From Desulfobacula sp. (GTDB taxonomy: Bacteria; Desulfobacterota; Desulfobacteria; Desulfobacterales; Desulfobacteraceae): a stretch of 35,743 nucleotides of DNA. The position numbers and the translations under genes are program-made. Below are positions 23,626 to 31,084 of this stretch, one piece after another. Positions within the stretch are counted from its first letter, which is position 1; each line of letters starts with the position of its first letter. Where the stretch lies: positions 1 through 35,743 of the forward strand of contig NZ_JAQYWD010000049.1 of assembly GCF_030145145.1 (NCBI RefSeq), read 5' to 3'. The notes beneath the pieces are model-generated. The model worked only from the letters and a program-made list of their open reading frames with translations. It searched no databases and had not been told where the DNA came from.

Positions 23626-24707
23626 ATGCACAACCCCTCATATTGACGAACCTGGGCCCTGGATAATTCGCCCATCCCTTTTTGATTCTCCTCAAATGCC
23701 TTGTACCACTTGGCTGTCCACGCCAAGGCCTGATGGGCATCCAGACCGGGTGCCCATTTTAGCCGGCTGCGGGCCTTGGAACAATCCAGTTTCAAAAGGC
23801 CGGCCTCATGGGGATGATGCCCATCCGCCAGAGACCAGTTCGCACCTTCTCCCCAGAAGCTTGCAAACCGCTCAACGACCTGCCCTACTTCCAATTCAGA
23901 ATGATCTGACGGACCGAAATTCCATCCCCCCCCAAACTGCGGGCCATCAACATAAAGTCGTTGGGCCAGCATCAAATAACCGGATAAAGGGTCCAAAACA
24001 TGCTGCCAGGGTCTTATGGCATGGGGAGATCGAATGTGCACGGCATCTTTTTTCATAAAGGCCCGAACCATATCCGGAATCAGGCGGTCCTCGGCAAAAT
24101 CCCCTCCGCCAATCACATTGCCTGCCCGGGCTGAAGCCAGTGAAACGCCGTGATCTTCATACGCATCCGGATGAAAATAGGATCTCAAATAGGCCGACGT
24201 CACAAGTTCGGAACACCCTTTTGAACTGGAATAAGGGTCATACCCCCCCATGGGATCTGTTTCACGATACCCCCAGACCCATTCCCTGTTTTCATAGCAT
24301 TTATCGCTGGTTACATTCACAACCGCCCGGACGGACGGTGTCTGTCTAACCGCCTCAAACAGATGAACCGTCCCCATAACATTGGTAGAATAAGTCTCCA
24401 CCGGATCAATAAAGGATCGACGAACCAGACTCTGGGCCGCCATATGAACGACAATCTCCGGTTGAAACGCCTGCAGGCTTTTTTTAAGCAGGGCAAAATC
24501 CCTGAGATCCCCTTGGATGGATGTCATGCCATCGGCAACATGCGCCGCCTCAAAAAGGGCCGGGTTGCTCGGGACATCCAGGGAGTAGCCACACACATCC
24601 GCCCCCATGTGTTTGAGCCACAAACACAGCCAGGCCCCCTTAAAGCCTGTGTGTCCGGTGATCAGGACACGCTTTTTGCTGTAAAAATCAACAAGGGATT
24701 CGGTCAT
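23622..24707 (-). CDS. rfbG: CDP-glucose 4,6-dehydratase
   Basis: About 361 residues, an extended SDR. NAD motif TGHTGFKGAWLCLWL is diagnostic of RfbG, with VNVTSDKCYENREW and the catalytic DPYSSSKGCSE. It converts CDP-D-glucose to CDP-4-keto-6-deoxy-D-glucose, the branch-point of CDP-deoxysugar synthesis. Normal family length is about 355-360, which favours ATG at 24707; an in-frame ATG at 24734 has a TAAGG nearby and would overlap rfbF by 16 bp, so it cannot be excluded. The usual next enzyme for 3,6-dideoxyhexoses, RfbH, is absent from the window; instead an RmlC-like epimerase and a C-methyltransferase follow, pointing to a branched rather than dideoxy sugar. Confidence 0.93.
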   Translation of the reverse strand: MTESLVDFYSKKRVLITGHTGFKGAWLCLWLKHMGADVCGYSLDVPSNPALFEAAHVADGMTSIQGDLRDFALLKKSLQAFQPEIVVHMAAQSLVRRSFIDPVETYSTNVMGTVHLFEAVRQTPSVRAVVNVTSDKCYENREWVWGYRETDPMGGYDPYSSSKGCSELVTSAYLRSYFHPDAYEDHGVSLASARAGNVIGGGDFAEDRLIPDMVRAFMKKDAVHIRSPHAIRPWQHVLDPLSGYLMLAQRLYVDGPQFGGGWNFGPSDHSELEVGQVVERFASFWGEGANWSLADGHHPHEAGLLKLDCSKARSRLKWAPGLDAHQALAWTAKWYKAFEENQKGMGELSRAQVRQYEGLCI

Positions 24708-24718
24708 ACGGCTTTGTT

Positions 24719-25495
24719 TCACCACTTTTTCCATGGTGCCTTACCCGAAGCCCAGACATGCTCCAGTTCTGTCTTATCCCGGAGGGTGTCCATGGGTTTC
24801 CAGAATCCTGAATGTTTGTAGGCCACCAACTGGTCATCTCGAACAAGATCTTCCAATGGCTTACGTTCCATACTGGTATTATCTCCCTCAATATAGTCAA
24901 ATATTTTCGGTTCAAACACAAAAAATCCACCATTGATCCATGACCCGTCCCCCATGGGTTTTTCCTGAAATGCCCGGACCCCCTCATCTTTTTCATCAAC
25001 AATCAAAGAACCGAACCGCCCCAGGGGCTGCACCGCAGTTACCGTTGCCAGCTTACCCTTTTGTTGATGAAACGCAACCAGCCGATCAATGGGAATATCT
25101 CCCACCCCATCACCATAGGTCAATAAAAACGGTTCATCTCCAATATAGGGCTGAATCCGTTTTACCCGTCCCCCTGTCAGCGTATCCAAACCGGTATCCA
25201 CAAGGGTCACCCGCCAGGGTTCAGTTGAATTAGAATGAATCGTCTGTTTGTTTCCATCTCTGAAATCAAAGGTCACATCACTTTGGTGGAGAAAATAATT
25301 GGCAAAGTATTCCTTGAGCACATACCCCATATAGCCCAGGCAAATGATGAAATCAGTATAACCATAGTGGGAATAAATCTTCATGATATGCCACAGAATC
25401 GGCTTACCCCCAATCTCCACCATGGGTTTTGGCTTCAAGTGTGTTTCTTCACTCAGCCGGGTTCCAAGCCCCCCGGCCAGTATGACAACCTTCAT
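24719..25495 (-). CDS. rfbF: Glucose-1-phosphate cytidylyltransferase
   Basis: A 258-residue nucleotidyltransferase. It has VVILAGGLGTRLSEET with the pyrophosphorylase loop, then LKPKPMVEIGGKPILWHIMK, both typical of RfbF. The enzyme makes CDP-glucose from CTP and glucose-1-phosphate, the committed step feeding rfbG. Length matches the family (about 257). ATG at 25495 has a GAGAG site about 7 nt upstream. It is the first gene of the long contiguous minus-strand block; upstream lie a family A repeat element and fcl, so the transcript may start in the 190-bp gap or further up, but I could not pick a convincing promoter. Confidence 0.94.
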   Translation of the reverse strand: MKVVILAGGLGTRLSEETHLKPKPMVEIGGKPILWHIMKIYSHYGYTDFIICLGYMGYVLKEYFANYFLHQSDVTFDFRDGNKQTIHSNSTEPWRVTLVDTGLDTLTGGRVKRIQPYIGDEPFLLTYGDGVGDIPIDRLVAFHQQKGKLATVTAVQPLGRFGSLIVDEKDEGVRAFQEKPMGDGSWINGGFFVFEPKIFDYIEGDNTSMERKPLEDLVRDDQLVAYKHSGFWKPMDTLRDKTELEHVWASGKAPWKKW

Positions 25496-25569
25496 CTTAA
25501 TCTCTCATATCCTTTCACATTTGGGATGTTTACTTAACTCAACGCTTTCGGTCTTTAGCTTTAATGTAA

Positions 25570-25652
25570 GGGGTCAGGCTTTTTTTATTGTGCTTTTTAT
25601 CATTATTTTATGACCATACAGGTAAAAAGCGCCATAAGGAAAGCCTGACCCC
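25570..25652 (-). repeat. Family A REP-like element, copy 1
   Basis: An 83-bp imperfect palindrome. Perfect 13-bp ends GGGGTCAGGCTTT (25570-25582) and AAAGCCTGACCCC (25640-25652) enclose a second imperfect inverted pair built on GCTTTTTA / TAAAAAGC. Read on the minus strand, its first 30 bp are identical to copy 2 at 27788-27817, which has the opposite orientation. It lies in the gap between fcl and rfbF. Outside it, ACTCAACGCTTTCGG-like and CCGAAAGTTGAGT sequences (25536-25551, 25671-25683) form a further weak inverted pair. It could act as a terminator, a transcript-stability hairpin, or a non-autonomous unit moved by the RAYT. Confidence 0.75.
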
Positions 25653-25685
25653 ATGTAAAAATGGCCAACTCCGAAAGTTGAGTAC

Positions 25686-26633
25686 TTAACAAACCGTTTC
25701 AACATACCATTGATATGTTTTTCCAATGCCTTCTGCCAATCCCGTGGCCGCCTGCCACCCAAGCGCCGCCATCCTTGATACGTCCAGCAGTTTTTGGGGG
25801 GTGCCATCCGGCTTAGTGGTATCCCATACAATGTCCCCTTTAAACCCCACAATCTCTTTGATCAAAAGGGCCAGTTGCCGGATGGTCAAATCCTTTCCCG
25901 TGCCGATATTAAACAATGGCGATGTATCCGCCGGCAACCGGCTTTCAGGTGTCTTCATCACATGCAGACAGGCATCGGCCATATCATCAACATACAAAAA
26001 TTCGCGTTTCGGCTGGCCGGTGCCCCACAGGGTGACGCTGGTATCCTTACGTTTGTTTGCGTCATGAAATTTTCGAATCAGGGCCGGCAGCACATGGGAG
26101 GTGTCAAGATCAAAATTATCATGGGGACCATAAAGATTGGTGGGCATGACCGGTATAAACTGTGTTCCGTGCTGCCGATTATAGGCCCAGCACATTTCTA
26201 TGCCGGCTATTTTTGCCAGGGCATAGGCGGAATTCGTGGGTTCCAGGGCACCGGTCATCAAGTCTATTTCTTGCATGGGCTGTCGGCAGAGCCGGGGATA
26301 AATACAGGAAGACCCCAGAAAAATCATTCGTTTCACCCCATGCACATGGCAGTTGTGAATCACGTGGTTCTGGATCATTAAATTTCTAAAAATAAAATCA
26401 GCAGGATAGGTTTTATTGGCCAGTATGCCGCCGACTTTAGCCGCGGCCAGGAAGACATAATCCGGCCGTTCTCGTTCAAAAAACGCCGTGACCGCCTGGA
26501 AATTTTCCAGGTCCAGCTCCCCATGGGTCCGGGTGATCGTATGGTCATACCCGTTTTCTTTCAAGCAGCGTAAAAGGGCCGCCCCCACAAGGCCGCGATG
26601 ACCTGCAACATATATTTTGTCATTTGGATGCAT
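25686..26633 (-). CDS. fcl: GDP-L-fucose synthase
   Basis: A 315-residue SDR epimerase-reductase. NADP motif VAGHRGLVGAALL, FLGSSCIYPR, the catalytic SAYALAKIAG and MPTNLYGPHDNF are the Fcl/WcaG signatures. It turns GDP-4-keto-6-deoxy-D-mannose into GDP-L-fucose by 3,5-epimerisation and reduction. ATG at 26633 is chosen: AGGA lies 8 nt upstream and it begins 4 bp after the gmd stop; the frame is open further up but that part would be inside gmd and does not resemble the family. gmd and fcl form a two-gene unit flanked by inverted family A repeats. The product should feed the GT11 fucosyltransferase. Confidence 0.95.
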   Translation of the reverse strand: MHPNDKIYVAGHRGLVGAALLRCLKENGYDHTITRTHGELDLENFQAVTAFFERERPDYVFLAAAKVGGILANKTYPADFIFRNLMIQNHVIHNCHVHGVKRMIFLGSSCIYPRLCRQPMQEIDLMTGALEPTNSAYALAKIAGIEMCWAYNRQHGTQFIPVMPTNLYGPHDNFDLDTSHVLPALIRKFHDANKRKDTSVTLWGTGQPKREFLYVDDMADACLHVMKTPESRLPADTSPLFNIGTGKDLTIRQLALLIKEIVGFKGDIVWDTTKPDGTPQKLLDVSRMAALGWQAATGLAEGIGKTYQWYVETVC

Positions 26634-26637
26634 TGGC

Positions 26638-27720
26638 TTATTCCTGGTAGGTAAAGGTTGAAAACCCGTGTTCCTGGCACAGCGAATCTTTCTGGGCCTG
26701 TTCAAGATCTTTTTCAACCATCTCCTGCACCATCTCATCAAAGGATGTTTTGGCTTCCCACCCTAATTTTCTTTTAGCCTTTGAGGGGTCCGCCAACAGG
26801 GTTTCAACCTCTGTGGGCCTGAAATAGGTGGGATCAACGGCAACGATTACGGTGCCGTCATCGGTGATGCCCTGTTCATCAACTCCCTGCCCTTTCCATT
26901 TCAAAGAAAGGTCCAGTTTTTGGGCCGCCACATTAATGAACTCACGAACAGAATATTGTTTTCCCGTACCAATCACATAGTCATCGGGTGTGTCCTGCTG
27001 GAGCATCAACCACTGCATTTCCACATAATCCTTTGCATGCCCCCAATCCCGTTTGGCTGACAGGTTACCCATGTACAGACATGCCTGCAATCCCAACTTG
27101 ATCCGCGCCAGAGCCCGGGTTATTTTCCGGGTGACAAAGGTTTCCCCCCGCAACGGCGACTCGTGGTTAAACAGGATGCCGTTGCAGGCATAAATCCCAT
27201 AGGCCTCCCGGTAATTCACGGTGATCCAATAGGCATACAGCTTGGCTGCCGCATAGGGGCTCCGGGGATAAAAAGGGGTTTGTTCCGTCTGGGGTGTCTC
27301 CTGGACCTTGCCAAACAATTCCGAGGTGGATGCCTGGTAAAACCGGGTTTTCTTTTCCAGGCCCAGCAACCGGATACCTTCAAGGATCCGCAACGTGCCC
27401 AGGGCATCCGTATCTGCCGTGTACTCCGGGGATTCAAAAGAAACCGCCACATGACTCTGGGCCGCCAGATTATATATTTCATCCGGTTGAATCTGTTGAA
27501 CGATTCGAATGAGGTTGGTTGAGTCTGTCAAATCCCCATAATGGAGGAAGAAGGCCCTGTTTTTTTCATGGGGGTCCTGGTACAAGTGGTCGATCCGGTC
27601 TGTGTTAAAAAGGGAGGATCGGCGCTTAATACCATGGACCTCATACCCTTTTTTCAATAACAATTCAGCCAGATATGCCCCATCCTGCCCGGTAATACCT
27701 GTAATCAGTGCTTTTTTCAT
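26638..27720 (-). CDS. gmd: GDP-mannose 4,6-dehydratase
   Basis: A 360-residue [20 protein letters not shown] at the N terminus, [23 protein letters not shown] and [16 protein letters not shown] are full Gmd signatures, including the Thr/Ser, Glu and Tyr-x3-Lys catalytic set. It converts GDP-D-mannose to GDP-4-keto-6-deoxy-D-mannose, the substrate for Fcl. GDP-mannose synthesis genes (manB/manC) are not in the window. Start ATG at 27720 with AAAAGG 5 nt upstream. A hairpin followed by eight U lies directly in front of that ribosome site, so the gene may be attenuated or may depend on read-through. Confidence 0.96.
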   Translation of the reverse strand: MKKALITGITGQDGAYLAELLLKKGYEVHGIKRRSSLFNTDRIDHLYQDPHEKNRAFFLHYGDLTDSTNLIRIVQQIQPDEIYNLAAQSHVAVSFESPEYTADTDALGTLRILEGIRLLGLEKKTRFYQASTSELFGKVQETPQTEQTPFYPRSPYAAAKLYAYWITVNYREAYGIYACNGILFNHESPLRGETFVTRKITRALARIKLGLQACLYMGNLSAKRDWGHAKDYVEMQWLMLQQDTPDDYVIGTGKQYSVREFINVAAQKLDLSLKWKGQGVDEQGITDDGTVIVAVDPTYFRPTEVETLLADPSKAKRKLGWEAKTSFDEMVQEMVEKDLEQAQKDSLCQEHGFSTFTYQE

Positions 27721-27731
27721 AACAGCCTTTT

Positions 27732-27760
27732 AAAAAAAATTGCGGCGGGCCACCAGCCGC
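27732..27760 (-). terminator. Terminator-like hairpin directly before the gmd ribosome site
   Basis: Minus-strand RNA: stem GCGGC / GCCGC with a 9-nt loop, then AA and eight U, immediately followed by the AAAAGG of gmd. It resembles an intrinsic terminator; its position could make it an attenuator of gmd-fcl or the terminator of the epimerase transcript upstream. The stem is only 5 bp of G-C, so strength is uncertain. Confidence 0.5.
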
Positions 27761-27787
27761 TATAATTAAAGTTTATCAATTTCACAT

Positions 27788-27878
27788 GGGGTCAGGCTTT
27801 CCTTATGGCGCTTTTTAACCGTCTGGTCATGACATAGTGATAAAAAATTCAGCCTCCAATAAAAAAAAGCCTGACCCC
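27788..27878 (+). repeat. Family A REP-like element, copy 2
   Basis: A 91-bp imperfect palindrome with ends GGGGTCAGGCTTT and AAAGCCTGACCCC. The first 30 bp match the reverse complement of copy 1 exactly; the centre and right half have diverged but keep TGGTCAT and GTGATAAAAA-like blocks. The gap 27761-27964 holds this element and otherwise no gene. The pair of copies brackets gmd-fcl in inverted orientation. Confidence 0.75.
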
Positions 27879-27964
27879 GTCGATTAAATCTAACATCCAA
27901 AAATTGAGTTGTTCATCTATAATATTTCATCCGATTTTTTTGGGAACCGTTATATGCCGTCGGC

Positions 27965-28954
27965 CTATCGTTTGTCAAGAAAAGCCTCCGCCCCGAAAAT
28001 CGATTCCAACGACTCTTCAGGAACGAATCCCGTGTTCAGCATTTTCCTGTTATCAAACACCAGATCGCCGGCAAGCTTGTCATAACAGGAGATTAGCCAG
28101 CGGGATCTGGTTTTCAGGAGGTGTCCGGCAAGGGTTACCCCCCCCTTGACCAGGCACAACGGAACGCCAAGACAAAACCGGTTCGGCTGAACGGTTGATC
28201 TTTGAAAAACAGCGATGATATCATTAAAAGAATAGGGCCGGGCATCACACACATTAAACCGCTCGCAGAAATCCCCCGTTCCTGCCGTGGTGACCCGAAA
28301 ACAGACAAATGCGACCAGGTTCTGCAGGGCAAGCATGGACAATCGCTGCTCGCCCGAACCATACCGCAAAAAAAACAATTTTTTAGGGGCATACACTCTT
28401 TTTTCAATGTTCAGGCGCCAGTGCCGGTCATACACCGGTGCCAGCCGCAACAGATCCAGTTTTTTCAATCGCCCTTGCCCATGGAGGTCTATCAGCCGTT
28501 TTTCAGCGTCCAGCTTACTATCTGCATAATCGCTGGACGGGTGGCAGGCATCGGTTTCATGGACACGTTTATGGCCATGGGTTTCACCATAGACACAGAT
28601 AGAAGACAAAAAGATAAAATGAACCTTTGGGTTGGCGTGGATGGCATGTTCAGCCAGTTGTTGTGTTGCCCGGCTGTTGACATGAAAATAGTCTGCTGTA
28701 GGCACGGCCGTTATTTTCTGGTGGGCGATGCCCGCACAATGGATCACCACATCCGGCCTGTATTTCTGGAAAAGAGTGTCCAGGTCTTCTTTTTTTGTGA
28801 TGTCCAGGGTCTCCCAGACAGAATACTGACCCAAATTTGTATGGCTTTCCGGAGAACGGCCACAGGCAATGACCCTGTCGCTATCAAATGCCACCACCAT
28901 GCGCCTGCCAATGAATCCCCCGGCCCCGGTCACCAGAATTGTTCTTCTTTTCAT
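27965..28954 (-). CDS. NAD-dependent sugar epimerase/dehydratase (SDR)
   Basis: A 329-residue extended SDR: ILVTGAGGFIGRRMVVAF, HCAGIAHQK, FLSSICVYGE and the catalytic YADSK (Tyr-x3-Lys). It resembles the UDP-hexose 4-epimerase/4-reductase group (WbpV-like), often found beside a WbpL-type initiating transferase such as the one at 30.0-31.1 kb; the exact reaction is not readable from sequence. The ATG at 28954 gives the normal family N terminus, but a family B repeat ends 3 nt upstream and leaves no Shine-Dalgarno sequence; translation may be leader-poor or hairpin-dependent. No alternative start with a better site is seen. Confidence 0.85.
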   Translation of the reverse strand: MKRRTILVTGAGGFIGRRMVVAFDSDRVIACGRSPESHTNLGQYSVWETLDITKKEDLDTLFQKYRPDVVIHCAGIAHQKITAVPTADYFHVNSRATQQLAEHAIHANPKVHFIFLSSICVYGETHGHKRVHETDACHPSSDYADSKLDAEKRLIDLHGQGRLKKLDLLRLAPVYDRHWRLNIEKRVYAPKKLFFLRYGSGEQRLSMLALQNLVAFVCFRVTTAGTGDFCERFNVCDARPYSFNDIIAVFQRSTVQPNRFCLGVPLCLVKGGVTLAGHLLKTRSRWLISCYDKLAGDLVFDNRKMLNTGFVPEESLESIFGAEAFLDKR

Positions 28955-28957
28955 AAC

Positions 28958-29045
28958 GGGGTCAGGCTTGGGTTATTGGCTTTTGACCCACCCCGGATAT
29001 TCCGGGCAGAAGCCGACCCAAATGTCAATAACCCAAGCCTGACCC
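28958..29045. repeat. Family B REP-like element, complete palindromic copy (B1)
   Basis: An 88-bp palindrome: GGGGTCAGGCTTGGGTTATT at the left pairs with AATAACCCAAGCCTGACCC at the right, and a second hairpin CCCGGA-tat-TCCGGG sits in the middle. It shares the GGGGTCAGGCTT core with family A and the TTATTGGC extension with the copies around the RAYT gene. It lies between the lipoprotein and epimerase genes, both on the minus strand. Confidence 0.75.
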
Positions 29046-29080
29046 ATCCTCCAATAATATAAATTGCGGATTTATTACAG

Positions 29081-29109
29081 GTGACCCTGCCTGTTTGCTG
29101 AAGGGTCAC
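29081..29109 (-). terminator. Hairpin at the 3' end of the lipoprotein gene
   Basis: GTGACCCT (29081-29088) and AGGGTCAC (29102-29109) are perfect 8-bp arms, extended by CAG/CTG with one bulge. The right arm covers the lipoprotein stop codon. There is no U run, so it is either a Rho-dependent stop, an mRNA 3' stabiliser, or incidental. Confidence 0.4.
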
Positions 29110-29918
29110 TGGGAACCGTCTTTTTGCGCATCAAGAGCACGCTTTATATTTTCAAGCCATTGCTCGGAAAAGGCATCAACGGCCAGTTTCTGCGTCTTTG
29201 TCAGCCGAAGTCCTCTGGGAGGGGCTTCCCCGGGAGATGCAATGGCGCTTGTCATCACAAGGCTGATGCGGTGATGATCGTCCACAAAATAATAGGCCCC
29301 GATCCCGGCCACCCAGTCTCCTTTATAGTCGCCGGAAAACACTGTCCAATTCACAGGACGCTTGTCCTGCTCAGCGGTTCCTTTTTCAAAAATAAAAAAC
29401 GGATCATTGGCCGGATATTCAATGACATCAAACTTTCGGGACAGTGCCTCCTGGATAAGGATATTCAAAAACACCTGACCTTCCCCCTGGAAAAAAAGGG
29501 TTTGCATTCGCACATCTTCAAATCCTGCAATTTGATTGCTGACCAGATCAAACCCGGGTGGCAGGGTCATCTGCCTGTCAAACACATGAATGCGGTCCCC
29601 CTTCACCTGGGCCAGCGCCACCGCCGGACCCTTTTTTTGTTCTTTGCCCGGAGGGGTATGGGTCCAGCCCCGGGAAAAAAGGCAATTATTATAGGACGTA
29701 TTATATTCCTCAAGGTTAATCCTGTCTCCGGTCAGGGTGGCCTGCCGGCCGATCTCTTCTGCCATCCTCAAACATTCCTGGTGGTCCAGATCAAAATCCA
29801 CCGGGCTGTGCCCGGGTTTATACCACAGCTGGGGGGACGCACACCCGGATACCAGCAACACCACCCCGAAAAGAGAAAAGTACCCCCACCTAAAAGCTTT
29901 GCACCATTTTTCAATCAT
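29106..29918 (-). CDS. Lipoprotein of unknown function
   Basis: About 270 residues. A lipoprotein signal peptide is clear: basic start, hydrophobic GYFSLFGVVLLVSGC with lipobox LVSGC (Cys about residue 26). The residue after Cys is Ala, so outer-membrane sorting is expected by the E. coli rule. The mature part has two Cys (in HQECLRM and NNCLFSRGW) that could form a disulfide, the layout of small lipoproteins with a C-x(n)-C-RGW motif, followed by a domain of about 170 residues that I do not recognise. ATG at 29918 is preferred because GGA lies about 7 nt before it; ATG four codons upstream abuts AAGG. A link to polysaccharide export is only suggested by position. Confidence 0.75.
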   Translation of the reverse strand: MIEKWCKAFRWGYFSLFGVVLLVSGCASPQLWYKPGHSPVDFDLDHQECLRMAEEIGRQATLTGDRINLEEYNTSYNNCLFSRGWTHTPPGKEQKKGPAVALAQVKGDRIHVFDRQMTLPPGFDLVSNQIAGFEDVRMQTLFFQGEGQVFLNILIQEALSRKFDVIEYPANDPFFIFEKGTAEQDKRPVNWTVFSGDYKGDWVAGIGAYYFVDDHHRISLVMTSAIASPGEAPPRGLRLTKTQKLAVDAFSEQWLENIKRALDAQKDGSQ

Positions 29919-29943
29919 ACTATATTCCATCCTTACAATTGGC

Positions 29944-29994
29944 TTGACTCTTCATACCATTTCAATTATTAGTCTGCAAAGCATATAATTTGCA
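29944..29994 (+). promoter_or_regulatory. Divergent promoter/operator region with palindrome
   Basis: Plus strand: TTGACT (29944-29949), 17 bp, TATTAG (29967-29972); and TTTCAA (29960-29965), 18 bp, perfect TATAAT (29984-29989). The second -10 is centred in a perfect inverted repeat TGCAAA-8-TTTGCA (29975-29994), a good operator candidate. The region separates the minus-strand lipoprotein gene from the plus-strand WecA/WbpL-like gene. Confidence 0.45.
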
Positions 29995-30029
29995 ATTTTT
30001 TATTCATCACATAAAATTTTTTGATCAAC

Positions 30030-31079
30030 ATGACCCTATTTGCTTTCATAAAACACCTTTCGTTTGCCTTTGGCCTGTTTTTGTTTTCCAGTATGATCTG
30101 CTGGAAAATTATACACCATTCCAGAATTATGGACACCCCGAATCATCGGTCCTCCCACACAACCCCAACACCAACGGCAGGGGGGATCGCCATTGTCGCC
30201 ACTTTTTTTCTGGGCATGGGCATCATTTATTTGATGGCGGACGAAACCATGATCACCCAGAAATTCTTCCTGGGATTTACCGTTTCCAGTCTCTTAATTG
30301 CCGGCATGTCTTTTTATGATGATTATAAACACAAGCCCTTATCGTTAAGACTGGTCACCCAGATGGTGGCCATTCTGGTGGTCATCTCTTTTGGCATGGT
30401 CATCACCCGGATAGACCTGCCCTTTCCCAACAACACCGCGCTGGGAATCATGGGGTATCTGATCACGTTTGTGTGGATTCTGGGATTAACAAATGCCTAT
30501 AATTTTATGGATGGATTAAATGGAATGGCAGGCGGGAATGCAGTGATCACTTCCATTTTTTTAGGCCTGATCTCTTTTGGCCAGGGAAGCAATTTCACCT
30601 ACATTGTGTGTTATACACTGATGGCAGGGACGCTGGGGTTTTTAATCTTCAATTTTCCCAAAGGGAAATTATTTATGGGGGATGTGGGGAGTACGTTTTT
30701 AGGGTTTACTTTTGCCACCCTTGCCATTATCTCCTCTTTGTATGACAATGCCCACACCTCTTTGCTGGTCATTCCCCTATTATTGTTTCATTTTATCTAT
30801 GATACCTTTTTCACCTTTCTTCGCCGGCTTCTGGCAAAAGAAAATGTGTTTCAGGCCCACAGGACACATCTATATCAACTATTTAACCGGCTGGGCTATT
30901 CCCATACGGTGGTGACGCTTTTTTATTGTGCCGTGGCACTGGCCCAGGGATTCGGTGCCTTCTGGATGGTCAGGATACCCGGGGTGGAAAGAATCTACGT
31001 GTTTATTCCCTTCCTGGTTTTCCAGGTTCTCTATTCCCTGATCATTCTCTATTTTGCAAAAAAAAAGGCCCTGATCTAA
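30030..31079 (+). CDS. WecA/WbpL-like (MraY family) undecaprenyl-phosphate sugar-1-P transferase
   Basis: A 349-residue polytopic membrane enzyme with about 10-11 helices. The Asp-rich SFYDDYKH, the NAYNFMDGLNGMAGG loop, LFMGDVGSTFLGF and the C-terminal cytoplasmic HRTHLYQLFNRLGYSH are complete MraY/WecA family motifs. It transfers an N-acetylhexosamine-1-phosphate from UDP-sugar to undecaprenyl phosphate, starting O-antigen synthesis; WbpL-type donors include UDP-FucNAc or UDP-GlcNAc. ATG at 30030 or TTG at 30021 are both possible and neither has a clear Shine-Dalgarno. It is the only plus-strand gene in this region and has its own upstream promoter region. Confidence 0.9.
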   Translation: MTLFAFIKHLSFAFGLFLFSSMICWKIIHHSRIMDTPNHRSSHTTPTPTAGGIAIVATFFLGMGIIYLMADETMITQKFFLGFTVSSLLIAGMSFYDDYKHKPLSLRLVTQMVAILVVISFGMVITRIDLPFPNNTALGIMGYLITFVWILGLTNAYNFMDGLNGMAGGNAVITSIFLGLISFGQGSNFTYIVCYTLMAGTLGFLIFNFPKGKLFMGDVGSTFLGFTFATLAIISSLYDNAHTSLLVIPLLLFHFIYDTFFTFLRRLLAKENVFQAHRTHLYQLFNRLGYSHTVVTLFYCAVALAQGFGAFWMVRIPGVERIYVFIPFLVFQVLYSLIILYFAKKKALI

Positions 31080-31084
31080 AAAAG

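Noticed and set aside
25496-25569. JUMPstart/ops element upstream of the polysaccharide block
   Set aside because: I looked for GGCGGTAGC-type sequence on the minus strand here and before gmd and found none.
25570-25652. Family A element as an ordinary insertion sequence or a simple rho-independent terminator
   Set aside because: Too short to encode a transposase and no target duplication is visible at its flanks; a terminator role is possible but does not explain the 30-bp identity with copy 2.
28202-29062. 286-codon plus-strand open frame
   Set aside because: It overlaps the SDR epimerase gene antisense; the minus frame carries clear SDR motifs and the plus frame has none.
29124-29972. 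282-codon plus-strand open frame
   Set aside because: Antisense to the lipoprotein gene, whose lipobox and signal peptide are convincing.
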